A stretch of 64,000 nucleotides of DNA from Diphasiastrum complanatum (lineage: Eukaryota; Streptophyta; Lycopodiopsida; Lycopodiales; Lycopodiaceae). The stretch spans positions 33,113 to 97,112 of the forward strand of contig MU831912.1 in assembly GCA_029204225.1 (NCBI GenBank). The letters are read 5' to 3'. The notes beneath the pieces are model-generated. The model was not told where the DNA came from and searched no databases. It was given only the letters and a program-made list of their open reading frames with translations. This document shows positions 23,582 through 33,969 of the stretch, one piece after another (position 1 is the stretch's first letter; every line of letters begins with the position of its first letter). A program made the position numbers and the translations under genes.

Positions 23582-23707
23582 TGGCATGTGTATTGTAAGT
23601 CCACATGTGAGTAATTGTTAATAAACTTCTACCATGGCATGTGTATTGTAAGTCCACATGTGAGTAATTGTTAATAAACTTTTACCATGGCATGTGTGTT
23701 ATAAGAG
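23582..23707 (+). repeat. 53-bp tandem repeat
   Basis: Two nearly identical 53-bp units at 23582-23634 and 23635-23687, each beginning TGGCATGTGTATTGTAAGTC, followed by a partial third unit. Units 1 and 2 differ by one base. They lie at the left side of a probable LTR and could be a duplicated regulatory block. Confidence 0.9.
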
Positions 23708-24418
23708 CATGAGTAGAAGCTTAATAAGTTCTAAACTTCTAAAACTTCGGAAACTTAAATTAGAAAACTTAAGCCTGGAAATAAAGTTCTAAGTTTAGAA
23801 ACTCAAGTTTCTAAGTCAGAAGTTGTGAGACTTAGAATAGCAAGTTAGAAGACTAATCCCATAAGTTAGTGGAAAACTTATGGAAGGTCCTCTTGCTAAA
23901 AGAAGAGAGACATTTTTCTTGTAAATAACACATTGAGATTATGCTAATTGCAATCTTGTGATTTGATCTCTCTATTTCCTTGTGTTCCCTTTGGAAGGTG
24001 AATAGCTTGAGGGAAGGTGCTCGGGCCTCCTCTTGCCTCCTTTTCATAGGACTTTTATTGTGACATGTTTATGTATGTTTTATGCTTATTTAGCCGCAAT
24101 TGTTATTATTATCATTTCCCTTTGGCTGTTAGATAGGTTTAGATTAACGAGTTTGCTAGTTGGGTAAGCCTTAGCAAGCTCTAGTTTAGTTAGATAGCTT
24201 GTTGATTGGGAAGCTTACCAAGCCTAATTAGATCGTTCCTAGTTTCGAGCACCAGTTGGGAAGCCTTGGTGCTCTTCTTTTATATTTGTGCTCTTTCCTT
24301 TATTTATAAGTTTTATGTAGATCTTAGAAAGTGGACGGACTGGTCTACCACTATACTACAACCCGGACCATGGATAGATTTAGAATAGCAACCACATCAT
24401 TAGTGTTTACGTCCAACA
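23708..24418 (+). repeat. Probable gypsy LTR
   Basis: Directly followed at about 24419 by TTGGCGTCGTTGCTG, a decayed form of the TGGCGCCGTTGCC primer site used by many plant gypsy elements, and the preceding bases end in CCAACA as an LTR should. The downstream gypsy pol at 25010-26570 is in the matching orientation. The left edge is not defined; it may include the tandem repeat at 23582. Confidence 0.45.
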
Positions 24419-25009
24419 TTGGCGTCGTTGCTGCTTTTTAAGTTTTTTTACATAGCTTACTTTTCTTCTTTTGCCGTTGCTACGTGCTCGTGTGCATGTT
24501 TGCATGTTATCCTTTTCACACTTCTAGAACCCGTCTTCTCTCCAGGTCCTAACAAAACTACTGAGCAACCTATCAAGTCGGGGGGAGAAACAAAGTGCCA
24601 ACTTGGGCATTTTCTTTGAAAGAAGTGATCCAAGTGACATTTTTCTACCGTCAAATAGATATATTAGAATTTGTCGGGCTCTCTGCAACCATAACAGAAC
24701 ATCACCTTTCAGCCTATCACCTCTGCAAATTCTGACCCTACTCAGATTTCCAAAAATCAACCTATGTTACTGACCAATCCCTTTGTTTCTCACCTAAATC
24801 TTTGTCGTAGAATTCACCAGGTGTACTGAGGCTAGATCTACAAAAGATCAATCCTCTGGAAGCTTTGTGAATTCTATCTTAGAGATTTAGTCTGATTTTT
24901 GCAAAACAAACACTTTTTTTTACTATTGCACTTGGCTCCCAGAAAAAATACAGTTTGAGAATTCGTCGACCATACCATGAAATCGCCCACAGTCTAAAAC
25001 TTTGACATA
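24419..25009 (+). other. Gypsy leader or deleted gag region
   Basis: Between the probable primer site and the pol fragment there is only about 600 bp, with no readable gag, zinc knuckle or protease. The first two thirds of the coding region are therefore deleted or decayed beyond recognition. Confidence 0.4.
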
Positions 25010-25780
25010 CACCCTCTGCGGGGACATATCATTTCAAAGAACGGTATCGCAACTGACCCTGAAAAGGTCATGATCATCCAAAATCTGCCAAAACCATGCA
25101 CTATTAGAGAAGTATATTCATTCCTAGGCCACACCAACTATTATCCTAGATTTATTCTCGATTTTGCTAATAAAGCACGATCAATCTATAAGGTAGTGGT
25201 TGTTCCCAAATTGACTGATGAACAAAGAGTCACATTCAATCAGTTGAATGAAGCTCTCATGAATGCACCTATTCTCCGAGCTCCTAATTACTCCAAGGAA
25301 TTCCATGTGCATACCAATGCATCCAATTTTGCCATTGACGGAGCAGTGCTCACCCAACCGGGGGAATTCAAAAAAGATTATCCAATCTAATTTTTCAGTA
25401 GACAATTGATACCCGCTAAAGTCAATTACACCACTACCGAGCGTGAAGCTTTGGCAATGGTTTTTGTTAAAAAATTTCGCCATTATCTGCAGGGAAAACT
25501 TTTTGCTTTCTTCACTAGTCATCAAGCACTTCTCTACCTTATCAACAAAAATTGCACAACCGGTCAAATTACTCGTTGAATCTTGTTATTACAAGAATTT
25601 CAGTTTCAAATTGTTGTTCAAAAAGGTGTTCAACATTTTTTAGCAGATCATTTATCTTGAATTTCTAATCTACCAACTCCTGACCAAGGGGTCAATGATG
25701 ATTTACCCGATGCCATCTTGTTTCAAGTTGACTATACCCGCATTTGGGCAAGGGATATTACTGAATATTTGACTTCAGAG
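25010..25780 (+). mobile_element. Ty3-gypsy RT end and RNase H
   Basis: Reads GHIISKNGIATDPEKV-like sequence, then EVYSFLGHTNYYPRFILDFA (thumb), APILRAPNYSKEFHVHTNAS and FAIDGAVLTQPGEF, FFSRQLIPAKVNYTTTEREA, LAMVFVKKFRHYLQGKLFAF and TSHQALLYLINKN, a standard gypsy RNase H. Asp of the usual TDAS is replaced (TNAS) and two stops interrupt the frame. The RT palm with the catalytic YxDD lies before the preserved part and is missing. Confidence 0.88.
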
Positions 25781-26570
25781 TAGATGGATCCATCCTTATC
25801 TGAACTCGAACAATGTGCGTTGATCCTCAAAACAACACCTTATATGTTGATTGCAGAACAACTTTACAAGCAAGGGTTCGGATGTCCTCTAGAGCTTATA
25901 AGCAATAGGGGTACACATTTTTTTAGCTCTGTCAAAGCCGATATACTTTCAAAATTTCTGGTTGTACATCGCAAAAGTTCCCCGTATTATTCGCGATGTA
26001 ATGGCTAGGCGGAATCCACCAACAAAATCTTGTGTGGTGTTTTAACGAAGACCATCGAGTCTAGCCGTACCGATTGGGAATTAAAACTCCATGTCGCTCT
26101 GTGGGCATATCGTACTACCCTGAAAAGAGCTATAGGTTTAACTCCTTTCTAGTTCGTATATGGCCTGGAAGTAGTCATGCCTATGGAATTCCATGTTCCA
26201 TCTCTACGAATAGCATATAATCTGGAGCTACATAATCGACATATTCTAGCTAATAGATTATTCCATCTAAAACAACTTTGTGAAACACGACGGATCACAG
26301 CATCCATGCTCAACAAGTCTACAAACGTCGACATGATCGATCATTAAAACTCAAGGAATTCTAGATCGGAGATAAGGTCCTCCTATACCAAGCCAAAGCA
26401 TTTACAGGCATATTAAAGTTTTTCGGACAAAGGCCATATGTAATTCTAAAGAGATTTGCCTCTGGATATGTACAACTCCAAACCTTACAAGGCGAACCTT
26501 TAGACACTGTGGTTAATAGAAGCAGACTTAGAAAATATTACGAACTCTGTTTTTATCTTGATATGTACTA
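25781..26570 (+). mobile_element. Ty3-gypsy integrase, C-terminal half
   Basis: Reads CPLELISNRGTHFFSSVKAD (catalytic Asp region, SDRGTHF degraded to SNRGTHF), SPYYSRCNG then AESTNKILCGVLTKTI with the catalytic Glu, DWELKLHVALWAYRTTLKRA, and FVYGLEVVMPMEF. Stops and frame changes are frequent. The zinc finger and first Asp are deleted. It belongs with the preceding RNase H. Confidence 0.85.
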
Positions 26571-27093
26571 AGTTGTTGTTTTTCTATTGTTACTTTTGCT
26601 TACTGCCTGCTTGCCATTTTGAAACTTTTTGTATGTTTATTTGTTGAGAACATCAAGATATCATCAACTTAGTAAATCAATCAGCCTTTTTTATGCAACC
26701 ACAAGATTTCATTCTTTTTTTGAATTTTTGATGAAAAACAATACTAGAGAGAATTCGCCTAGACCAAATGTGTACGATTCATCTGTCACAGTTGCAAAGT
26801 AAGACATTTTGAAAATAGAAAAAAACAATTAATTCTCTTCAGATCCTCGCTTACAGAATTCGCAGACAATTCGTTGAGTCTCAAAACATGATGCACGATT
26901 TCTTTGTCACATCTGCAAATTTTGATCATTTTCATTTTTGTACTATCAGAGAAATCAACCCATTTTTGTACAAAAGTAACTTCCAGGAACTCGCAGGACC
27001 ATTAGAACTCGGGCTCAGAATCCGCAAACCTTACTGAGAAATCGGGACACTGACGATGAGTAGTGGGTGAATTTGCAATTTTCTGTCAAAAAA

Positions 27094-27104
27094 AGTCTAT
27101 ATAT
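27094..27104 (+). promoter_or_regulatory. Candidate TATA box before the 27234 ORF
   Basis: TCTATATATAGGCC lies about 135 bp upstream of the ATG at 27234, followed by a pyrimidine-rich stretch. It matches the plant TATA consensus well and is placed so that a transcript would have a leader of about 100 bases. Confidence 0.45.
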
Positions 27105-27233
27105 AGGCCTCACCCATTCCTCCCACGAGTTCATTTATTTTTCTGCTGAAGAGATTATGCTGAAATTTTTCAAAAATTTCAAAACTTCCTAAAACTCTCA
27201 CCATACTTTTCAACACAGACTCATACTATTATC

Positions 27234-27626
27234 ATGGCCTTTAGAGACTCCTCACTCTCGCTCCATCGCCGTAAGGTCCCAAATTCTTATACGGGCGATA
27301 TTTTCTTGATCAACATAAAGAATTATTCTACAACTCTCACCTTGGCCAAGGACATCCTCACCAACTTTGGCTTCGATCTTACCTATTTCACTGATCAGCA
27401 GAATGAGAGCTTGGTGCATGCGGCATATTCCACTTATTTTGAGGAATTCCACTCTTTCCTGGTAACCTTGAAGGATGGCAGCTATATCGTCATCGACGTT
27501 TCTCTAGGCCGTCTAGAGGGCATTGGCTTCCCTAACACTCGAGAGATGATTCATGGCAAAGGCACAAGCTATGATCCAAATCACTTCAAGAACTTCGTGA
27601 TGGATGATGGCAAGACCATTGCATAG
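27234..27626 (+). CDS. Unrecognised 130-residue ORF downstream of gypsy pol
   Basis: A clean frame from ATG 27234 to TAG 27624-27626, encoding 130 residues with balanced composition: MAFRDSSLSLHRRKVPNSYT at the start, then segments rich in hydrophobic and aromatic residues such as DILTNFGFDLTYFTDQQNES and FHSFLVTLKDGSYIVIDVSL. After the stop the same frame continues with protein-like sequence (DDIAIKLIQDPKLWAAA), so the original product was probably longer. I do not recognise it. It follows a gypsy pol and could be an extra ORF of that element, the gag of another, or a gene fragment. Confidence 0.4.
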   Translation: MAFRDSSLSLHRRKVPNSYTGDIFLINIKNYSTTLTLAKDILTNFGFDLTYFTDQQNESLVHAAYSTYFEEFHSFLVTLKDGSYIVIDVSLGRLEGIGFPNTREMIHGKGTSYDPNHFKNFVMDDGKTIA

Positions 27627-28683
27627 ACAAACGACGACATTGCCATAAAGCTCATCCAGGACCCTAAACTTTGGGCAGCCGCATAAATTATGAATGCCAT
27701 AGTTGAAGTACATATTGCCCAAGTGGATCGCATTTGAGCGATATGGGGCCAGCCCACTATTGTCTCGGAATTCAAATATATAGAGATCGACCCAGCAGAC
27801 AGATTAACATTAATCAACAATGATACTTAAACTATGTGCTGGAGAAATATGGCATGACCAACTGCAAATAGAGTTTCTTTTCACTCGACCCCAAGTCTGA
27901 AACTGTCAAAAGAACAATGCCCAGAAACAGAGGCAGAAAAGGAGGCCATGAAGCAGTATCCATTTCACTTCATAATTGACTCATTGATGCATGTTATGCT
28001 CCGCTCTCAACCTGTGATTTCTTTTGATGGGTGAAAAACTAATTCTGTTGTTCATGAAAGGATCCAGAGTCTAAAATGTTGTCACAAATCCATAGCACGT
28101 GTTTTCACACTGTTGTGGGGGAAAAGTTTACAATGGCTTACATTCAGCGGCCTTGCTTGCACATCACTTGCAGAGGCCTGTTTGGGAGGGATTTTGATTC
28201 ACCAATCAAATCAACGTGATTTTGATGACAAAAACTATAAAAATCATCTCAATCGCACCTTATTGGCACTCTCTAGCATATGGGTATGACTTACAACTTT
28301 GAATCACTTACACATACCAAATTATTCCCTAGACATACCAAAGGAGTGTGCAGCCTTACACAATATAGCCATGGTGGTCACGTATCTCCATAAACTTTTC
28401 ATCTTCCTTGACTTTCATCACAACATTACTCCATTCACTGCTGAGTGTATTAGTGTTGAATTCTATTGCATTTACGTAAAATAGTAACCAGGACAACAAC
28501 ACCTCCCGTCATTAGACCCCCACTCAACCCAGTTCTTCAGTCAATGTCCTAGATACGCGGCCTACCTTTCAACTTCTCAATTAATACCAATGGCCAATCA
28601 CAACAATGATCCAATACCCATGTCAAAAATGCATTTGTATTGCCCAATTCAATTCCTATCCCCATCCTACACTGTGTATCCAG
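27627..28683. other. No gene recognised
   Basis: Decayed continuation of the ORF at 27234, then AT-rich sequence without motif. No WD40-type coding blocks, which would be expected upstream of the first visible IFT140 exon, could be read here. Confidence 0.4.
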
Positions 28684-28890
28684 TTGGATTTGCCCAAGCA
28701 AGATGTTACAATGTATACAGTTAGGATTTGAAAAATCTATGAAGAAGAATGTGAAGCACCTCCATATTGTGCTATGCAATTTAATTTGATTTGCTCAAGC
28801 AAGATCGTACAATGGATCCAATTAGTTTTTTGCAAGAAGCCTGTGAAGATTATGTGGAGGACACTCCCCAAGAAACACTGCAACTATTAT
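28684..28890 (+). repeat. Diverged 103-bp tandem duplication
   Basis: Two adjoining units begin GCCCAAGCAAGATGTTACAA (about 28692) and GCTCAAGCAAGATCGTACAA (about 28795). They stay alignable over about 90 bases, including CTATGAAGAAGAATGTGAAG versus GAAGCCTGTGAAGATTATGT. The second unit contains a small ATG frame, 28812-28934, encoding 40 residues beginning MDPISFLQEACEDYVEDTPQ. Confidence 0.6.
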
Positions 28891-29372
28891 CCATGGCTGA
28901 CGAAATCAATCTGGTCAAGGAGTGGGCTTCATAAGGGCTGGTTCAACCAGGTTTGTTGTCAGTTCTGTAGTTAATGCATTACACGTAGTCAGTCAGGTAT
29001 GTGACTCCAGAGGCATCTGGATTTAAGGAAGGACTGAAAAGTTTGTTTTCTGTGACATGCGGCTCAACGTCCCTCAAAACTTGCTATATTTTTCAGCATC
29101 CTAAATAGCAGGAGCATTTTTTGGTTGATGTTTTTCTGTTTGTGTCCATTTCATCTGGAGATGCTTCATTTGCTATGGATATGATCTGAATCAAGAATTT
29201 TGGTGTGATACCGCCTTGAATCCTTGCACAGAGAGAGGGAAAGCAGCAGGCGCAAATTGAAACTTAATATTACTATTCTGGCAACTTTTTTTTGTTAGCG
29301 CTAACTTTAGCATGTCCATTTTTTACACAGATTCACAATTATTTCAGTCAGCAATAAAAAAGCCCAATAAAG

Positions 29373-29486
29373 ATGGAGGCAGACAATACCATGCTATCTA
29401 CTTCTGACAGCAGTATTTCTTCAACTGAGTGCATTTCCAGAGGAAGTCTAGTCAATGAGCCTACTTTGAAAGACTTCATTGATATG
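29373..29486 (+). CDS. IFT140: IFT140 exon (first visible), 5' limit uncertain
   Basis: Encodes, in phase with the next exon, a Ser/Thr-rich stretch and then NEPTLKDFIDM, which occupies the place of the conserved RDFVGLE motif just before the IFT140 alpha-solenoid. It ends at ATG|GTAGTC, phase 0. The frame has a TAA at 29355-29357, so the exon must start after that; neither acceptor-like CAG at 29345-29351 gives an open joined frame. IFT140 is a core subunit of intraflagellar transport complex A, needed for retrograde transport in cilia. The N-terminal WD40 propellers are not visible upstream. Confidence 0.6.
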
Positions 29487-29674
29487 GTAGTCTTTTGCTT
29501 CGACTCCCTTTGCCATTGTCTTGGAAGAAACCGGATGCAAGCAAAGTTGATTATTTTGAAGGATTCACTTTGGTTGATCATCTATAAGCAAAATTGTTTG
29601 ATTTAGCTATTGAATTCAAACGGTGATGCCTTTGGAACTCAAACACTGATGTCATTAAATCATTGCTGCAGCAG

Positions 29675-29908
29675 GAGACTGCCAATCCAGTGGTTCAAAG
29701 AGCATTGAATGAGTTTACTCATCATCTTGGATCTGAAAATGTACTTGAAGCCTGCAAATCGCTAGATATTATAGAGAGTGCAAGCATTTGGGAGAAATTG
29801 GCATGCTTTTGTGTGAAATCCAGGCTAACTGATGTTGCCTTGCACTGCCTAGCCAAGATGGGGAATGCCGCTGCCGTGGAAGTGGCCCATGTAGCTTCGA
29901 ATGAACCT
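29675..29908 (+). CDS. IFT140: IFT140 exon: start of the TPR-like solenoid
   Basis: 78 codons, phase 0 at both ends, with acceptor GCAGCAG and donor CCT|GTGTGT. It reads PVVQRALNEFTHHLGSENVL, EACKSLDIIESASIWEKLAC and FCVKSRLTDVALHCLAKMGN, which follow family words of the type RDAMLxFSxHLxxGNMDEA, IKSxxVWExMAxMCVKTxRLDVAxVCLGxMGxA. This is one of the best-conserved parts of IFT140 and identifies the gene. The acceptor is a tandem NAGNAG (CAG at 29669-29671 and 29672-29674), so an extra Gln may be included in some transcripts. Confidence 0.9.
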
Positions 29909-30917
29909 GTGTGTATGCCAACTTGGTATTATAGTAGATGATTGCAAAAAGACATTTTGATTTTGACGTAGTGTCATGAATATCTTGAGCTTGTGTGCAG
30001 AAAATCAGATTTGCCACCACGACATCTCGAAACTGTATTTGTTGTCTCTTAGAAACAAGAATCTGAATCCTCCACTTTCTTTGTGCTAATTTTTTTGTAT
30101 TGTGAGAGTCTTCCCTTTATTTAGTTTAGGTATATAGTTCAACATAAGCTACATACTTGATTTACAGCATCTTTGGGTTCCACTTGAAACTATGCAAGCG
30201 TTTTTGAACAAGTCAATCATGTAAACAACATCAACATATTGACTCATTCAAATACGGAATGATCGCCTCTTAATTATGTATATTTTCTGAAATCCTAATA
30301 GAGATGTTTTTCTAGTCACTAAATTAATTTAATCATTCTATTACTTCATAATGGTAACGCTTTCAGGAAAAATATGAAAGAGATTTGAATGAGTTCAAAT
30401 GTGTTTTGTCTTTTGCATATCCATTATTGATATGTGCAAGATGATTAGTCCCAAAATTCATGAAAGTCGGGAGCAGTTATGGACTCGGCTCATTACATTC
30501 GCCTCGTCCATTTACATTTACTTTACTTTATGCATATGCAAGCCTTGGGCCCTTTTTTATTCATTAGTGACACTTAGACTATATGGTTGGCCTTTGGCCT
30601 TATTATTCATTATTATGCCATTTGAACATATTACTGGAGAGTGGGGGCCTTCTTGGAGGGCGCACTATTTTCCCTCCCAGTTGGGCCCTAGCCACCAGAA
30701 GTTTCCTTTTAGGGCTTCCTCTTGGCTATAAGTAGGGAAACTGTGTCATTTGTTATTCAGCTGATGATATTGATCTCTCTCTTTAGCCTCCTTAATCTCT
30801 CTCTTTCCTGCTTTCTAAGGTTAAGTCTTGCTTATGTCCTGCTTTCATAGTTGAAGTCTTGCTTATGTGATGCTTTCATAGCTTAGCTCTAGATCAGTTG
30901 TGGCTCTATTCGTAACT

Positions 30918-30930
30918 TGGTATCAGAGCA
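30918..30930 (+). promoter_or_regulatory. Primer binding site (initiator tRNA-Met type)
   Basis: TGGTATCAGAGCA is an exact copy of the common plant retrotransposon primer site. It sets the plus-strand orientation of the element and marks the LTR end at about 30917. Confidence 0.88.
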
Positions 30931-31588
30931 CTTTCATGATTGCTGAATTTCAGATCTGATTTTCTGCTTGGGTGCCCATTTTCCTTGCTGATTTTTCTCT
31001 CTTTGCTGAGGGCTTTCGTCTCTTTGCTTCAGCAACATTCAGCACAGTTTGGAGGAGGACCAGCTCCTATCAAAGCATTTTCCTTGGCGGAGCTTTAAAT
31101 TTGGCGGCCAGAAATTTTTTTTTTTTTTTTGGGCAGATTATTTCCGGCGCCCAAGTTCCAACCCTCGATCACCCATTTCCAGCTTGTTTGCAGGCTCTCC
31201 AGCGCCCAATTCCCTCATCTCTTTCGTCCGTTCCTCCTTCCATTTTCAGCCCGCTTTTCACTTTTGTTGGCAGGCTGTCCAGCCGCTTCATACCTGTCAC
31301 TTTCGTCCGTTTTTGTCTCCGTTTGCAGCCATTTTTCACACCTTGTTTGCAGGCTGTCCATCGCCCATCCTTAACCAAATTTCACGAAATTCCGACTCCG
31401 TTTGATATTCCAATTTGTCACTTGTCTCCTGGCTGTCCAGCGCATTTTCACAGCCTTCATTTTCACTTTTTTCATTTGCTGATTGCTGTCCTTTCTTAGT
31501 TGTGATAATAGTGGTTTTAATAGACTAATTTGGGGTGACGACAAGAGTCCGCTCTCTCAAGTTTTCGTCTATTCCTTCCACTATCATT

Positions 31589-32519
31589 ATGGCACATTCA
31601 CCTACCCCGAGTGAGACTACTCAGGAAACCTTATCCGATCAGTTTCGTCGCATGGATGAGACCCTTTCTGGCCTCGTTCTTCGCTTCGATACCGTTATGA
31701 CCGGCTTTGCTACTATGCAGTCACAGATTGATTCTTTACAGCCTCATGGTCCTGGTAAAGCTCATGTTTTTCCTTCATTTGGGACTCCTCCATTTGGATT
31801 TCCATCTTCCTCTGCTAGTCAGCCTGGTGGTGGACCGTTCATTCCACCTAACCCATCTCCTGGTTTCTTTTCACGTCTCCCACTTCCTGAGCCACACTTT
31901 GCTCGAGACTTTCGTGATAGGGTACAACTTGCTACCTATTCCGGTTCCTCTGACGGGAACTTATTAGAGAATTGGTTTGCTAAGCTTGACACATATTTTC
32001 AGATCTACCCTAAGACTGATCCTCAGAAGATCCAGTTGGCTGCTTTACATTTAGATGGATCACGTGGTGAGTTTATAGAGCTGATCCTGATCGGGAAGGG
32101 CTCCATTTATGGCATACTTTTCGCCGTGACCTCCGTCATGCTATGATTGACCCTCAGTGGCTCGACCGCCAATGTGATACATTCCGTAGTCTCACTCAGA
32201 CCAGTGATCTTGCTTCTTATACAGATCAGTTTATGGAGCTTTCTTATCTTTTCACAGATCTACAGCCCACTGAGCTTATTTCTCGTTACATTGCTGGGCT
32301 TCGTGGTGCTTTACGTTATGATGTTTCTTCCTTCCATCCTCCCACACTTGTTGAGGCGATGCCTCTTGCCAGTACTTTACAGCATAAGTACTCTGACACT
32401 CTTCCTTCCCGCTTCTCCCGACCCCATCCTTCTGCTTCATCTTTTCCCGCTGCGTCCACCCCTACACCGGCCCCTTCTGTTCCAGCTCTCTCCATTGTCC
32501 CTTCGTCTCCTTCGTCTCC
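31589..32519 (+). mobile_element. Ty3-gypsy type gag, frameshifted
   Basis: ATG at 31589 (MAHSPTPSETTQETLSDQFR). The first frame holds RDRVQLATYSGSSDGNLLEN, WFAKLDTYFQIYPKTDPQKI and QLAALHLDGSRGEF, typical of a retrotransposon gag capsid domain. Near 32080-32110 the reading shifts to a frame with LHLWHTFRRDLRHAMIDPQW, SDLASYTDQFMELSYLF and ISRYIAGLRGALRYDVSSFH. A Pro/Ser-rich tail follows. No zinc knuckle precedes the terminal repeat. Confidence 0.82.
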
Positions 32520-32599
32520 TAGTCCCAAAATTCATGAAAGTCGGGAGCTAAGGAGCTTGCTTGTTCTAAGTCTTCTTATGTTGTCTATGGCCTTATAAC

Positions 32600-33965
32600 C
32601 TCTTATTTGTAAATTTAGGTCCATAGTGATGATTAACATTTCTTGTTTCTTTTCATGTTGTTTGTATTTTCTAGTTCCTAAGCTGTTCTTGCTAGTAAAC
32701 ATTGGGTCTACCCAAGAGAATATGAAATTCAATTTGTATCTAAACAAACTTTGGCTTGCTATAAATTGGTGGAAGTATCGTGAAGAGGGGACATGTACGG
32801 GTTTGGATGCATTATAAATATTGGAATACTTGAAAATAGGTGAACCAATTATACGGTACAACCTAAAAGACAATGCTCTATTGATGAGTCAACTTTGAAT
32901 ACGATAACCTTTTATCACAAGCCTGAATACGTCATGAATATTGAGAAGGTGATGGCAGGATGAACCAAGTATATGGTACATTACAAAGCTCTATGGAAGA
33001 GTCTACGTTGAATAGTAGTAGCTTGGACTCTAGGCTTGCTCGTGGATTAGATAATTTTAAGAATGGACGTTGATTAAAGTATTCTTAGGGGTAGTAGAAA
33101 GATAACATATCTAACATGCCTTACGATTCCAAACACCTATTGGCTTTTGGACTAATACATTTGTTGCAAGTCCAAATCTTGGCTGTCACAATTTTCCCGT
33201 ACTATTATGGTTCCATTGTCGGCGATTTGAGTCTTGGGTTTTCAAGTTTCCAATTATCTTGCAACTTGACTTTGGTGTTGGACCATACCACAATGGGCCA
33301 GTTTATGCACAATAGGTTCTATGCGCGGTAGGTCTACGATGACATGGCAGGTGACATGGCATGCACACACAAGGTGGAGGAAGTGGGAGACAAGTAGTAG
33401 GTGTATGAATAGTTGTGCAATCGTGCACAAAAAGAAAACCCTTGACAACACTTTTAGGGGAATTGCAAATCTAATAATGTCTTGTAATTGAGAAAATAAT
33501 TTTATGAGCAGATGTAGAAGGAAATGCACATCACATAATTGTATAGACAATAAGAGATTAATGAAAGTCTTATCACATCATGTAGAGCATCACATACAAG
33601 ATAGATAGAGGGGCCAAGATTCCCTCCACCTTCTTGATGGATTCCATCTTATTAAGGACTTCCAAGTGTTACACATTAGATTATATCCATCTTATTACTT
33701 ATCATTTGGGCATGGGCATTGTGATTCTATTAATTGGAGTATCTTTTTTGTTGTTGTATTACTAGATATATGTATGCCATGATGGTATGGTGAAATAATG
33801 TGCCATGTAAAATTTTAATTTACATGTAAGTAGCCTATTAGCTCATCGTTGGGTGCTAAGGATTTCCCAATACTGATTGCTTGTGTAGTTACTAGCATTG
33901 ACTACATAGAGTAAGTAAATGATTCTACTGCTTGCTTCATTAACAACTTCTAGGTAGAAGAGTGA
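32600..33965. other. Intron sequence without recognised content
   Basis: AT-rich, no retroelement protein motif on either strand. Open frames here (32532-32873 minus, 33116-33331 plus, 33254-33550 minus) have hydrophobic, random-looking composition. Confidence 0.4.
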
Positions 33966-33969
33966 TAGG

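Larger units (their letters stand above)
30446..32548 (+). mobile_element. Gag-only retroelement bounded by a 29-bp repeat
   Basis: The 29 bases at 30446-30474 (starting TAGTCCCAAAATTCATGAAA) recur at 32520-32548. Inside are an LTR-like segment ending at a primer site (TGGTATCAGAGCA, 30918-30930) with a candidate TATA (CTATAAGTAG, about 30726), a leader, and a gag gene. The second repeat follows gag directly with no protease or pol. It fits either a terminal-repeat element carrying only gag whose right repeat is cut to 29 bp, or a larger element that lost pol by deletion. Confidence 0.65.

Noticed and set aside
23582-23707. Short CRISPR-like array
   Set aside because: The units are contiguous with no spacers and the context is eukaryotic retroelement DNA.
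31049-31499. Plus-strand ORFs in the leader before gag
   Set aside because: Low-complexity Phe/Pro/Ser-rich overlapping frames in all registers; they lie in the untranslated leader between primer site and gag.
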